Positions 35,473 through 43,397 of a stretch of DNA of 62,658 bases are shown one piece after another; position 1 is the stretch's first letter; every line of letters begins with the position of its first letter. The notes below the pieces were generated by a model, which worked only from the letters and a program-made list of their open reading frames with translations, was not told where the DNA came from and ran no database searches. The stretch spans positions 1 through 62,658 of the forward strand of contig DATFYX010000069.1 of NCBI GenBank assembly GCA_035314825.1. The letters run 5' to 3'. Source of the stretch: Candidatus Eremiobacteraceae bacterium. Its GTDB lineage: Bacteria; Vulcanimicrobiota; Vulcanimicrobiia; Eremiobacterales; Eremiobacteraceae. The position numbers and the translations under genes were made by a program.

Positions 35473-36109
35473 GACCAAGGTGCTCATCGTCGAAGACCAT
35501 GCGCTCACGCGCACCGGTCTGCGCACCGCGTTGGATTGCAATGCTTCACTTGAAGTCGTGGGCGAAGCCAGCGACGGAGAGGCGGGATGGGAAGAGACCT
35601 TGCGTCTCAAGCCGGATGTGGCCGTCGTCGATATCGGACTGCCGGGCATCGACGGCATCGAGCTCACGCGCCGCATCCGCCAGAGCCTGCCGAAGACCAA
35701 AGTGCTGATCCTCACGATGCACGACATGGACGAGGAGGTCGTCGCGGCGCTCGCCGCCGGCGCGGATGCCTATTGTCTCAAGTCGGCCGATCCCGAGCGC
35801 ATCGTCGATGCCGTCAAAGCGGCCGCGTCAGGCGGCGCGTACTTCGATCCCGGCATCGCGCACGTCGTGCTGCGCGCGTTCAATCGCCCCGACCGTGCGG
35901 CTGCAAGCGCGGAGGGGTCGCCGCTGTCGCCGCGCGAGACGGAGATCCTCGGGCTGATCGCTGCGGGCACGAGCAATGCGGAGATCGCCCAGCGGCTCGC
36001 GATCGGACTCGGCACGGTCAAAGGCCACATCCGCGACATCATGGAGAAGCTTTCGGCATCCGATCGGACGCACGCCGCCGTCATCGCGCTGCGCCGTGGA
36101 CTAATCTAG
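35465..36109 (+). CDS. NarL/FixJ-type response regulator
   Basis: A 214-residue regulator. The receiver domain has acidic residues VEDH, phospho-acceptor Asp56 in VVDIGLPG, Thr in LTMHD and Lys in YCLKSAD. The C-terminal LuxR-type helix-turn-helix reads LSPRETEILGLIAAGTSNAEIAQRLAIGLGTVKGHIRDIMEKL. Classical KdpE is OmpR-type, so this is a different output module next to kdp. It probably receives phosphate from the overlapping kinase gene. The inverted repeats before kdp are candidate targets. Confidence 0.95.
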   Translation: MAKTKVLIVEDHALTRTGLRTALDCNASLEVVGEASDGEAGWEETLRLKPDVAVVDIGLPGIDGIELTRRIRQSLPKTKVLILTMHDMDEEVVAALAAGADAYCLKSADPERIVDAVKAAASGGAYFDPGIAHVVLRAFNRPDRAAASAEGSPLSPRETEILGLIAAGTSNAEIAQRLAIGLGTVKGHIRDIMEKLSASDRTHAAVIALRRGLI

Positions 36110-39100
36110 CTACGAGCGGTAGCCCAGCAGCCGGCGCAACACGCCGGTGAACGTCAGCAGCGCCAGCGGTATCAGGAACCATCCGATGATGCGCTCCGCG
36201 TTGGCGAGATGCCACGCGGTCACAGGCGTGCCGGCGACCGGGCATGCCGACACGCGCCACTGCGTCACCAACGCGGGATCGAACGACGCATAGATGGCGA
36301 TGCTCAGCGCAGCGGCGTCTGGGGCAGGCGCCCGTGCGTCGCACGGATAGGGCTCCGTCGACTGGGCAGCGGTGGCGTTCGGCGCGGTCGCGTCTTGCGA
36401 CGCAGGCGGCATCGCCATGCCTGCCACTGCCGCGAACAGGAGCGCCGCGAGCAGGGGCGGCGCGAGCAGCCATGCCAGCATGCGCCACGGACGCACGCCG
36501 TAACCGGCGACCGCACGCATGGTGCGATCGGCGATGAACCGCAGCAGGTCCGCCCAAAACGTGGCCGTCCAGATCGGCGACCGCAATGGTTTGATGCCGT
36601 CGCCGGCGAGTTCGCGGCGCATGTAGAACGCGTCCGCAGCCATGGTTCGCTGTGCGCGCGCCGGGCGTCCGGCCGTGCGCGCGGTCCGCTCGACCCGCCC
36701 CGCCGCGGGAAATGCCGTGTCGTCGGCCGCCTGCGCAGCCGATTGCAGCACGATGAAATGTCCGCCGCGCAGGTCAAGCGTGATGCCGCGATCGAGCGAC
36801 CGTGGCGCCGCCGGCGCCTGCGCCAGCTCGCCATTCGTCGGACCAGAACGCTTCGGTGCCGGCGGGGCGACTTCGGCGGCGCGTTCGCCGAGCTCGAGGC
36901 TGCGGAAGTGCATCCAGCGCAGGTCGAGCGGCGCTCCGAACGTGGCGTCGCTGAAGCGCGCTTGCGCGCCGACCCGCGCGCCGATAAATCTCGCCTCGGC
37001 GCCGAAAGCTGCGCGCTCGAACGACAGGTCGGTCTTCACATCGGAGCCGTCGAACACCGCACGTTGCGCGAACGTGCAGCGCGAGAGATCGGCGTGTCCG
37101 CCGATGCGGATCGCATCGAAGCGCGCATCGGCTTCGAACGCGGCATCCGCGAACTCCATGTTCGCTCCGACGGTGATCCCTTCCAGGTCCGCCCGTCCGC
37201 CGAAACGAGCATTGCCCGCGAGCAGCGCAGCGCCGAAGATCGAACCTGAGAACTCGGCCGACTGCGCAAAGCGCGCGCCTGCGAAGGTCGCTTGTTTGGC
37301 GACGCTCATGCGATGGAACACGCTGGGGCCTGCAAACGTGGCCCCGTGCGCGTCGAGCGCGCCTGAGATCGTCACATCATTGCAGCGCAGCTCGCCGTGG
37401 AACGACGCCTCGGCCAGGTCCAGCGACCCGGCGGTCTCTAAGCCGTCGAGCAGCACGCTTGCGGCGAAGGCCGCCTTGGCGAACGACGTGCTCGCGCCGA
37501 TGCGCGCCGAACGCGCGTCGGCGATCCCGTCGAAGCTCGCGCCTGCACAGTCAAGCTGTCCGCCAGCCGACAGCGCGCCCAACTGCGCTTCGCCGACGAA
37601 ATGCGCGCCTGCCAGATCAACCGCGCCGCCCACGCGTCCGACACCCAGATTGACGCCGCGGGCGAAGGTCGCGCCGGCCGCGTGCAGGGCGCCGCCCAGC
37701 GCGATGGCGCGTAGAGAGCACGCGCCGCGCAGCGTGGCGCGCTCGAGGTGCAAGTCGGCACCGATCTTCGCGCCTGCGAACGTCGCGTCGCCCTCGAAGC
37801 GCGCCTCGGTCGCGATCACGTTTGCCTTAGCCGATAGATTCGCGCACTGCGCGTCGCGCTCGAAAACCGCACCGCTCAGATCGAGATCGCCCGCACAGTC
37901 CGCTTCGCTCAGGTCGGCGCGCTCGGCGAACGTGGCGTGCGCCGCGACGATCGAGCCCGCGCGCAGCGCTTGCAGACGTACGCCGCCTCGAAACGCCGTC
38001 CAGCGGAAGCAGGCGGCGCCTTCAGCGCGCGCGTTGCTGAAATCCACATCGCGTTCGAACGTAGCGCGCGTGCAGTCAAGGCTGCCCAGGCGCGCGCTCG
38101 AAAACGCCGCCGGCGCGCGAAAGGTCGCATGCGTGAAGTCCCCGGCGTGCGCCACGCGCGCGTCGGACAGATCAGCGCCCTGCTCGAAGGTGGCCGATTC
38201 GCAGCTCAGCGCCCCGCCGATATCGGCTTGATGCATCAGCATCGCGCCTTTGAAAACCGCATCCTCCAAGTTGACGTCGCCGCCGACGCCGACGCCGGCG
38301 AACGTCGCATCGCGCTCAAAGGTCGATTGCAGGCACAGCAGGCGCCGCGCGATGCGGGCCTCCTTGAGCGAGACGGGTCCTTGGAACGAGATGTTCGAGA
38401 GCGTCAGCTCGCCGAGCTGCGCCGCCTCGAAGCCCACCTCGCCGGCAAAGGATGCTGCCGCTGCCAGCACCGCATCGGCGACGCGCGCCGCGCGAAACGC
38501 CGCTCGCCCACTGACGGACGCTTCGCTCAGCTCGAGCTGTCCGCCGATCTGCGCGCGTTCGAAGGTGAGATCGCCCTCAAACGCCGTTCGCTTCGCGCTG
38601 GTGTGACGGATGACCGAGAGCTCGCTGAAGACCGCGTCGCGCTCTATGCGCGCCTCGTCGAGGATGAGATCCGCGCCGATCTGCGGTTCGACAAGCCGCA
38701 CGCCGCCGCGCACCGTCGCGCCGGCCGCGCTGAGCGAGACGCCGACCCGCGTGCTCTTGCCCGCAAGTGCGCCCTCGACGTGGACGCCGTCAAACGTCAG
38801 CGTGCCGCCGACGACGGCGTTGTCCAAGATGACATCGCCGGCGAACCGTGCGCCGGCGAACGAGACATCGCTCTCGGCGCGCAGGCCGGCGAAGTGCGTA
38901 GCCCCTTCGAAAACGGTGCCGTCGAAGCGCGCGGCCTGCAGAAAGCGCGCCTCGCCGAGATTGACGCTGGAAACGCGCGCGTTGGTGAGAGAGAAGGCGG
39001 CCGGGATATACCGCCCTTCGAGTTCGAGCGCGCCGGCGACGATCGCGTTGTCGATGTCGACCGCCAACCCCAAGCGCACCGCTTCGACGATCCACTCGGC

Positions 39101-39196
39101 GCGCACGATGCGCGCGGTCTCCGGGCCTTCGCCCGGCAGATGCAGCGCCGTGCCGGCTAGAATCGCGTGCAGCTTTTCGTCGTCGACGACGTCCAT
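36110..39196 (-). CDS. Giant pentapeptide-type beta-helix protein with C-terminal membrane domain
   Basis: A 1028-residue protein. About residues 60-800 consist of a degenerate repeat of roughly 20 residues in the style AxFxGxAxFxGAxIGGxLDLxGAxF. Hydrophobic residues recur every five positions, the pattern of a right-handed quadrilateral beta-helix. Near the end, residues 905-930 (MLAWLLAPPLLAALLFAAVAGMAM) and about 998-1022 are hydrophobic, separated by a loop with ALSIAIYASFDPALVTQW. This is the layout of pentapeptide proteins fused to a two-helix ion-channel unit, but the TxGYG selectivity filter is missing. The start overlaps the ribH stop by one base. Function is unknown. Confidence 0.8.
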   Translation of the reverse strand: MDVVDDEKLHAILAGTALHLPGEGPETARIVRAEWIVEAVRLGLAVDIDNAIVAGALELEGRYIPAAFSLTNARVSSVNLGEARFLQAARFDGTVFEGATHFAGLRAESDVSFAGARFAGDVILDNAVVGGTLTFDGVHVEGALAGKSTRVGVSLSAAGATVRGGVRLVEPQIGADLILDEARIERDAVFSELSVIRHTSAKRTAFEGDLTFERAQIGGQLELSEASVSGRAAFRAARVADAVLAAAASFAGEVGFEAAQLGELTLSNISFQGPVSLKEARIARRLLCLQSTFERDATFAGVGVGGDVNLEDAVFKGAMLMHQADIGGALSCESATFEQGADLSDARVAHAGDFTHATFRAPAAFSSARLGSLDCTRATFERDVDFSNARAEGAACFRWTAFRGGVRLQALRAGSIVAAHATFAERADLSEADCAGDLDLSGAVFERDAQCANLSAKANVIATEARFEGDATFAGAKIGADLHLERATLRGACSLRAIALGGALHAAGATFARGVNLGVGRVGGAVDLAGAHFVGEAQLGALSAGGQLDCAGASFDGIADARSARIGASTSFAKAAFAASVLLDGLETAGSLDLAEASFHGELRCNDVTISGALDAHGATFAGPSVFHRMSVAKQATFAGARFAQSAEFSGSIFGAALLAGNARFGGRADLEGITVGANMEFADAAFEADARFDAIRIGGHADLSRCTFAQRAVFDGSDVKTDLSFERAAFGAEARFIGARVGAQARFSDATFGAPLDLRWMHFRSLELGERAAEVAPPAPKRSGPTNGELAQAPAAPRSLDRGITLDLRGGHFIVLQSAAQAADDTAFPAAGRVERTARTAGRPARAQRTMAADAFYMRRELAGDGIKPLRSPIWTATFWADLLRFIADRTMRAVAGYGVRPWRMLAWLLAPPLLAALLFAAVAGMAMPPASQDATAPNATAAQSTEPYPCDARAPAPDAAALSIAIYASFDPALVTQWRVSACPVAGTPVTAWHLANAERIIGWFLIPLALLTFTGVLRRLLGYRS

Positions 39197-39663
39197 CAGA
39201 TGTCGAACTTCCTTCGCAGCTGGGCCATCTCGACGGCGGTGCGTGCGGCCTCATAGCCCTTGTTCGAACGCGCGCCATCTCCGCTGTGACCCACGCTACT
39301 GCCCGCGGCCGCATCGGCGCGCGCCTGCGCTTGTTCTAACGTATCGGCCGTGAGCACGCCGAAAATCACCGGCATGCCCGTGCGCAGCGCCACATCCGCG
39401 ATGCCGCGCGCCGATTCGGCCGCGACGTACTCGAAATGCGGCGTCTCCCCGCGGATGACGCATCCCAGACACACGACCGCGTTGTACTTCTTGGTCTGGG
39501 CGAGCCACAGGGCCGCGAGCGGCAGCTCGAACGCCCCCGGAACCTCGAACACATCGATCAGGTCCGGCTCGATCGCGGCGTCGGCGAATCCGCGCCTGGC
39601 TCCCTCGAGCAGCGGCTGTGTGATCTGCGTGTTGAAGCGGCTGCGGACGATGGCGAAGCGCAT
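39196..39663 (-). CDS. ribH: 6,7-dimethyl-8-ribityllumazine synthase
   Basis: Condenses the pyrimidine amine with dihydroxybutanone phosphate to lumazine, the penultimate riboflavin step. The 155 residues contain SRFNTQITQPLLEGA, VPGAFELPLAALWLAQ, CLGCVIRGETPHFEYVA, the catalytic His region within it, and FGVLTADTLEQAQARA. It is the normal size for the subunit of the icosahedral or pentameric enzyme. It follows ribBA by 12 bp and is coupled to the pentapeptide-type gene. Confidence 0.97.
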   Translation of the reverse strand: MRFAIVRSRFNTQITQPLLEGARRGFADAAIEPDLIDVFEVPGAFELPLAALWLAQTKKYNAVVCLGCVIRGETPHFEYVAAESARGIADVALRTGMPVIFGVLTADTLEQAQARADAAAGSSVGHSGDGARSNKGYEAARTAVEMAQLRRKFDI

Positions 39664-39675
39664 CGGCGCGGGCCT

Positions 39676-40884
39676 CTAGCGGCCCGTCTGCTCGAACAGG
39701 TGGCCGAGCTTCTCTTTCTTGGTGCGCAGGTAGTCCGCGTTGTACTCGTCGCCGTCGACGATCAGCGGGATGCGGCCGGTCATCTTCAGACCGTAGCCCT
39801 CGAGGCCGACGATCTTGCGCGGATTGTTGGTGATGATCTTCATCTCGCGCACGCCGAGGTCGTGCAGGATCTGCGAGCCCGTGCCGTACTCGCGGCTGTC
39901 GACCGGCAGGCCGAGCTTCACGTTGGCCTCGACCGTGTCGGCGCCGCTGTCCTGCAGCTCGTACGCGCGCAGCTTGTTGGCAAGCCCGATGCCGCGGCCT
40001 TCCTGGTGGAGGTACAAGAACACGCCGCGACCGGCTTTGGCGATGATCTGCAGCGCGGCGTCGCGTTGCGCGCCGCAGTCGCAGCGTTTGCTGCCGAGCG
40101 CATCGCCGGTGAGACACTCGGAGTGGACGCGCACGGGCACGTCGCGGCCGTCGCCGATGTCGCCCATGACCATCGCGACGTGGCACGCGTGGTCGACCGA
40201 CGACTCGTACGCATAGCCCGTGAATTCTCCGAACCGCGTCGGAAGCTTGAAGGTCGCGATGCGCTGCACGAGCTTCTCGTGGCGCATGCGGTAGGCGATG
40301 AGATCGGTGACCGTGATCATCTTGAGCCCGTGCTCGGCGGAGAACGTCTCCAGGCGCGGGCGGCGCATCATGGTGCCGTCATCGTCGAGGATCTCGCACA
40401 CGACGCCGGCCGGATACAGGCCGGCCAGCTGCGCGAGGTCGACCGCGGCTTCGGTCTGGCCGGCGCGCACGAGCACGCCGCCCTCGCGCGCGCGCAGCGG
40501 AAACGTGTGGCCTGGACAGACGAAATCGCTCGGCTTCGAACGCGGATCGAGCAGCGCGGCGACGGTGGCCGCGCGATCGTGCGCCGAGATGCCGGTGGTC
40601 GTGCGGCCCTTGGCCTCGACCGATACCGTGAACGCGGTCTCGAGCGGCGACGTGTTCTCTTGCACCATCATCGGGATGTGCAGCTCTTCGAGCCGGCGGC
40701 CGATGATCGGCACGCAGATCAGCCCGCGCCCATGCTTCGACATGAAATTGATCGCGTCGGCGGTCACCATCTGGGCCGCCATGGTGAGGTCGCCTTCGTT
40801 CTCGCGATCCTCGTCGTCCATGACGACGATCATCTTGCCGGCGCGGATGTCGGCGATCGCGTCTTCGATGCGTGCGAGCGGCAT
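39676..40884 (-). CDS. ribBA: Bifunctional DHBP synthase / GTP cyclohydrolase II
   Basis: A 402-residue fusion that makes both riboflavin precursors. Residues 1-200 are RibB (MIVVMDDEDRENEGDLTMAAQMVT, TTTGISAHDRAATVAALLD, RAGQTEAAVDLAQLAGLYPAGVVCEI). The rest is RibA with the zinc-binding stretch SECLTGDALGSKRCDCGAQ, YLHQEGRGIGLANKLRAYELQD and YGTGSQILHDLG. It lies between ribE and ribH. No FMN riboswitch is recognisable near this operon. Confidence 0.98.
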   Translation of the reverse strand: MPLARIEDAIADIRAGKMIVVMDDEDRENEGDLTMAAQMVTADAINFMSKHGRGLICVPIIGRRLEELHIPMMVQENTSPLETAFTVSVEAKGRTTTGISAHDRAATVAALLDPRSKPSDFVCPGHTFPLRAREGGVLVRAGQTEAAVDLAQLAGLYPAGVVCEILDDDGTMMRRPRLETFSAEHGLKMITVTDLIAYRMRHEKLVQRIATFKLPTRFGEFTGYAYESSVDHACHVAMVMGDIGDGRDVPVRVHSECLTGDALGSKRCDCGAQRDAALQIIAKAGRGVFLYLHQEGRGIGLANKLRAYELQDSGADTVEANVKLGLPVDSREYGTGSQILHDLGVREMKIITNNPRKIVGLEGYGLKMTGRIPLIVDGDEYNADYLRTKKEKLGHLFEQTGR

Positions 40885-40902
40885 ATATCTTGCTTCCTGT
40901 GC

Positions 40903-40926
40903 GTAGCGGTCGAATTTATTCGACCG
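40903..40926. repeat. Palindromic repeat forming the ribE stop
   Basis: GTAGC plus CGGTCGAATTTATTCGACCG, 24 bases identical to the copies at 9449 and 23414. Read on the minus strand in the ribE frame it encodes Val-Glu and then TAA (40916-40918), so it supplies the last two residues and the stop codon. It spans the short gap between ribE and ribBA. Confidence 0.9.
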
Positions 40927-41512
40927 TCAAGAGCGCTTGGACGTAGCGCGCGACCGGATCGACTTCGAGGTTGATCGCGTCGCCCACGTCGGCGCTGCCG
41001 AATGTCGTCCGCGCGAGCGTCTCCGGGATGAGCGCGACGGCGAACGACCCCTGGGACGTATCTACTTCGGCAACCGTGAGGCTCACTCCGTCGAGCGCCA
41101 CGTAGCCTTTTGCTACAATCATCGGCCCCACGGACGCCGGGACCGAGCACCACAGGCGGAACCCAGGCCCTTCGGGGACCTTGCGCTCGATCGTCGTCGT
41201 GGTGTCGACATGTCCGTAGACGAGATGGCCGCCCATCGGGTCGCCGAGCCGCAGACTGGGTTCGAGATTGACGACGTCCCCGGTCTCGAGCGCGCCGAGA
41301 TTGGTGCGCGACAGCGTCTCCGGCACGACGTCGAATGCGAGCCGTCCGCGATGCGCTTCGACGACCGTCAGACACACGCCGTTGACGTTTATGCTTGCGC
41401 CCGGCGTTTCGGCTTCGCTGAGCGGCGCGCTTTCGATGACGAGCCGGCGCGCGCCCGACCGCGCGCTGACGCTGACGACCGTGCCACGATGCGCGATGAG
41501 TCCGGTGAAGAT
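40916..41512 (-). CDS. ribE: Riboflavin synthase alpha chain with apparent ATC start
   Basis: Dismutates two lumazines to riboflavin. The full-length frame begins IFTGLIAHRGTVVSV, where every homolog has MFTGLI, and runs 198 residues, the normal length. It contains both barrel repeats (NVNGVCLTVVEAHRG and VALDGVSLTVAEVDTSQ). The codon at the Met position is ATC (41510-41512), preceded at ideal distance by GGAGGTG. No ATG, GTG or TTG in frame lies nearby upstream. The first ordinary start, GTG 41375-41377, would give 153 residues and remove half the first barrel. So either ATC initiates, or one base is wrong or mutated. The stop comes from a repeat copy. Confidence 0.88.
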   Translation of the reverse strand: MFTGLIAHRGTVVSVSARSGARRLVIESAPLSEAETPGASINVNGVCLTVVEAHRGRLAFDVVPETLSRTNLGALETGDVVNLEPSLRLGDPMGGHLVYGHVDTTTTIERKVPEGPGFRLWCSVPASVGPMIVAKGYVALDGVSLTVAEVDTSQGSFAVALIPETLARTTFGSADVGDAINLEVDPVARYVQALLTVE

Positions 41513-42609
41513 GAGTGCACCTCCGGTGCGGCTTCGATGAGCGTGTCGCGTCCGATGCGGCGGACGCGTTCGACGTGCGCGCGCGGCATCAGCGGTGCCT
41601 GAACCGGACGCGTGCGCGGGCCGTTGCGCGCAAGTGTGACGCCGAATCGGATCGGCGCGATCAACCAGTGGATGCGATCGACGAGGCGCGCGGACACGAG
41701 CGCCCGCGCGAGCGTCGGCCCGGCTTCGCAGAGCACGCTCAAGTGTCCTTGCCTGCCAAGACGCGCGAGCAGATCGCGCAGGTCCACGCGCCCCGCGCTC
41801 GTGCGTTTGCAGTTCATCACGTGCACGCCGCGCGCCACGAGCGCGGCGCGAACGGCTGCCGGCATCGCGTGTGTGGTCGCGACGATGGTGCGCGCGCTGC
41901 GCTGGTCGGTGATGAGTTTCGCGTGCAGCGGTATGCGCCCGCGCGAATCCACCACGACACGCACGTACGGCACGGCGCGCCGATGCGGCGGGCGAACGGT
42001 AAGCATCGGATCGTCGACGATCGCCGTCTCGACGCCGACCATCACCACGTCGTGCTCGATGCGCTGGCGCCGGGTGAACCTGGCGGCCGCCGGGCCTGTG
42101 ATCTGCGTGCGTTCACCCTTGCGACGCGCGACGTAACCGTCGAGCGTCTGCGCGATCTTCAACGTGACGAATGGACGGCCGGTCGTGCGCTGCGCGATGT
42201 ACGCGCGGTTCTGCTCGCGCGCAGATGAAGCGCCGTCGCCGATCTCGACCTCGATACCGGCACGGCGCATGGCCGCGATGCCTCGGCCGTTCACTTTGCT
42301 GTCCGGATCTTCGATCGCGATCGTCACGCGTTTGATGCCGGCCGCGATGATCGCGCTCGTGCATGGCGGTGTCCGGCCGCGGTGCGCACATGGTTCAAGC
42401 GTCGAATACAAAGTCGCGCCGCGCGAACGTGCGCCGGCCTTACGCAGCGCTACCCGTTCGGCATGCGCAGCGCCGGCTCGACGGTGAAATCCTTCTCCGA
42501 CGACATGCCCGTCGCGCACGACGACCGCGCCGACCAGCGGGTTCGGGCTGGTGTCGCCGCTCGCGCGCGCCGCGAGCGCGAGCGCGCGCTTCATGTACGC
42601 ACTTGACAT
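41389..42609 (-). CDS. ribD: Bifunctional pyrimidine deaminase/reductase
   Basis: Deaminates and reduces the GTP cyclohydrolase product. The N-terminal deaminase has HAERVALRKAG and the zinc ligands PCAHRGRTPPC; the C-terminal reductase has RPFVTLKIAQTLDGYVA and VCEAGPTLARALV-like motifs. The reductase domain reaches its expected end at about residue 365. About 40 further residues, basic and low in complexity, overlap the start of ribE in another frame. The natural stop therefore seems to have been lost. It is the first gene of the rib operon, 34 bp after comF. Confidence 0.93.
   Translation of the reverse strand: MSSAYMKRALALAARASGDTSPNPLVGAVVVRDGHVVGEGFHRRAGAAHAERVALRKAGARSRGATLYSTLEPCAHRGRTPPCTSAIIAAGIKRVTIAIEDPDSKVNGRGIAAMRRAGIEVEIGDGASSAREQNRAYIAQRTTGRPFVTLKIAQTLDGYVARRKGERTQITGPAAARFTRRQRIEHDVVMVGVETAIVDDPMLTVRPPHRRAVPYVRVVVDSRGRIPLHAKLITDQRSARTIVATTHAMPAAVRAALVARGVHVMNCKRTSAGRVDLRDLLARLGRQGHLSVLCEAGPTLARALVSARLVDRIHWLIAPIRFGVTLARNGPRTRPVQAPLMPRAHVERVRRIGRDTLIEAAPEVHSSSPDSSRIVARSSASARGRARAGSSSKARRSAKPKRRAQA
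41518..41524 (-). promoter_or_regulatory. Strong ribosome binding site for ribE
   Basis: GGAGGTG on the minus strand, with the GGAGG core 7 bases before ATC 41510-41512. It sits inside the 3' tail of ribD. Its strength and spacing fix the intended ribE start at the ATC codon, although that codon is not a standard initiator. Confidence 0.75.
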
Positions 42610-42643
42610 CGCGGCTTAGTTCACGAACCGGCAGCGCGTCCCC

Positions 42644-43285
42644 TCACGGTCTGGTCGCGGCGCATATCGCCACGATGTCCGCAGCGCCGCATGTGCGCAG
42701 GACTCCGGCGCATGCGCGAATCGTCGCGCCGCTGGTGACGACGTCGTCGACCAAGAGGACCCGCCGGCCGTTCACGATGCACGCTTGCGAGCCGGGGGCA
42801 AACGAGCCGCGGACGTTTTCTTCCCGCGCAGCCAGGCGCAGCGCGCTCTGCGGCGGCGTCGCGGTGCAGCGGTATAAAGCGGCCGGTGCGACCAAGAGCG
42901 GGGCGCGCCCGCGTGTTTTCCAGGCGCGCGTCAGCGCGCCGGCCAGCGCCTCGGCTTGGTTGTACCCTCGCCAGCGCAGCCGGCCTGGATGCAGCGGCAC
43001 CGGTATCAAAAGCCGTTCGTCCGGGCAGAACTTGCCGGCGAGCGCTTGCGCGATCTCGTCTGCGACATCCAATCGGTTTGCGTACTTGAGCGCGTGAATC
43101 GCGCGCCGCAGGGCGCCTTCGAACGCTCCGAGCGCGACCACGCTGTCGATTCCGGCGATATCGTGCCGGACCAGCAGGCGCGAAGCTGCGAGTTCGCGAC
43201 GACAGATGGAGCACAACGGCGCGGCGAACGCACCGCACGCGGCGCAGCGGGCCGGAGCAAGGACGTCCAGCATGGCGGTGAGCAC
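42644..43285 (-). CDS. comF: ComF family phosphoribosyltransferase-like protein
   Basis: A 213-residue protein with the ComF layout. An N-terminal zinc-ribbon-like cysteine set (CAACGAFAAPLCSICRRE) precedes a PRTase-type fold with IPVPLHPGRLRWRGYNQAEALA and the PRPP-binding loop VLLVDDVVTSGATI. ComF is linked to natural transformation in several bacteria, but many carriers are not known to be competent. It is upstream of ribD in the same direction and divergent from the livK-type gene. Confidence 0.9.
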   Translation of the reverse strand: MLTAMLDVLAPARCAACGAFAAPLCSICRRELAASRLLVRHDIAGIDSVVALGAFEGALRRAIHALKYANRLDVADEIAQALAGKFCPDERLLIPVPLHPGRLRWRGYNQAEALAGALTRAWKTRGRAPLLVAPAALYRCTATPPQSALRLAAREENVRGSFAPGSQACIVNGRRVLLVDDVVTSGATIRACAGVLRTCGAADIVAICAATRP

Positions 43286-43397
43286 GCGTGGCTCATCACG
43301 CGTCGCATCCTAGGCGGCAAGCCCCGGGCCGCAGGTCGGCGCAGGAGCGCGACGAACGCCCACTACCTTCGCGGTTTCGAACGAGGGGATCTGACAT

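Noticed and set aside
36642-38231. Long open frame (529 codons) on the plus strand inside the pentapeptide-type gene
   Set aside because: It is the antisense of a repetitive GC-rich gene, rich in Ser/Ala/Pro/Arg with no domain. The minus-strand frame has a clear beta-helix pattern.
39196-42643. FMN riboswitch for the riboflavin genes
   Set aside because: The gaps before ribD, ribBA and ribH are 34 bp or shorter, and no conserved FMN-aptamer blocks are visible.
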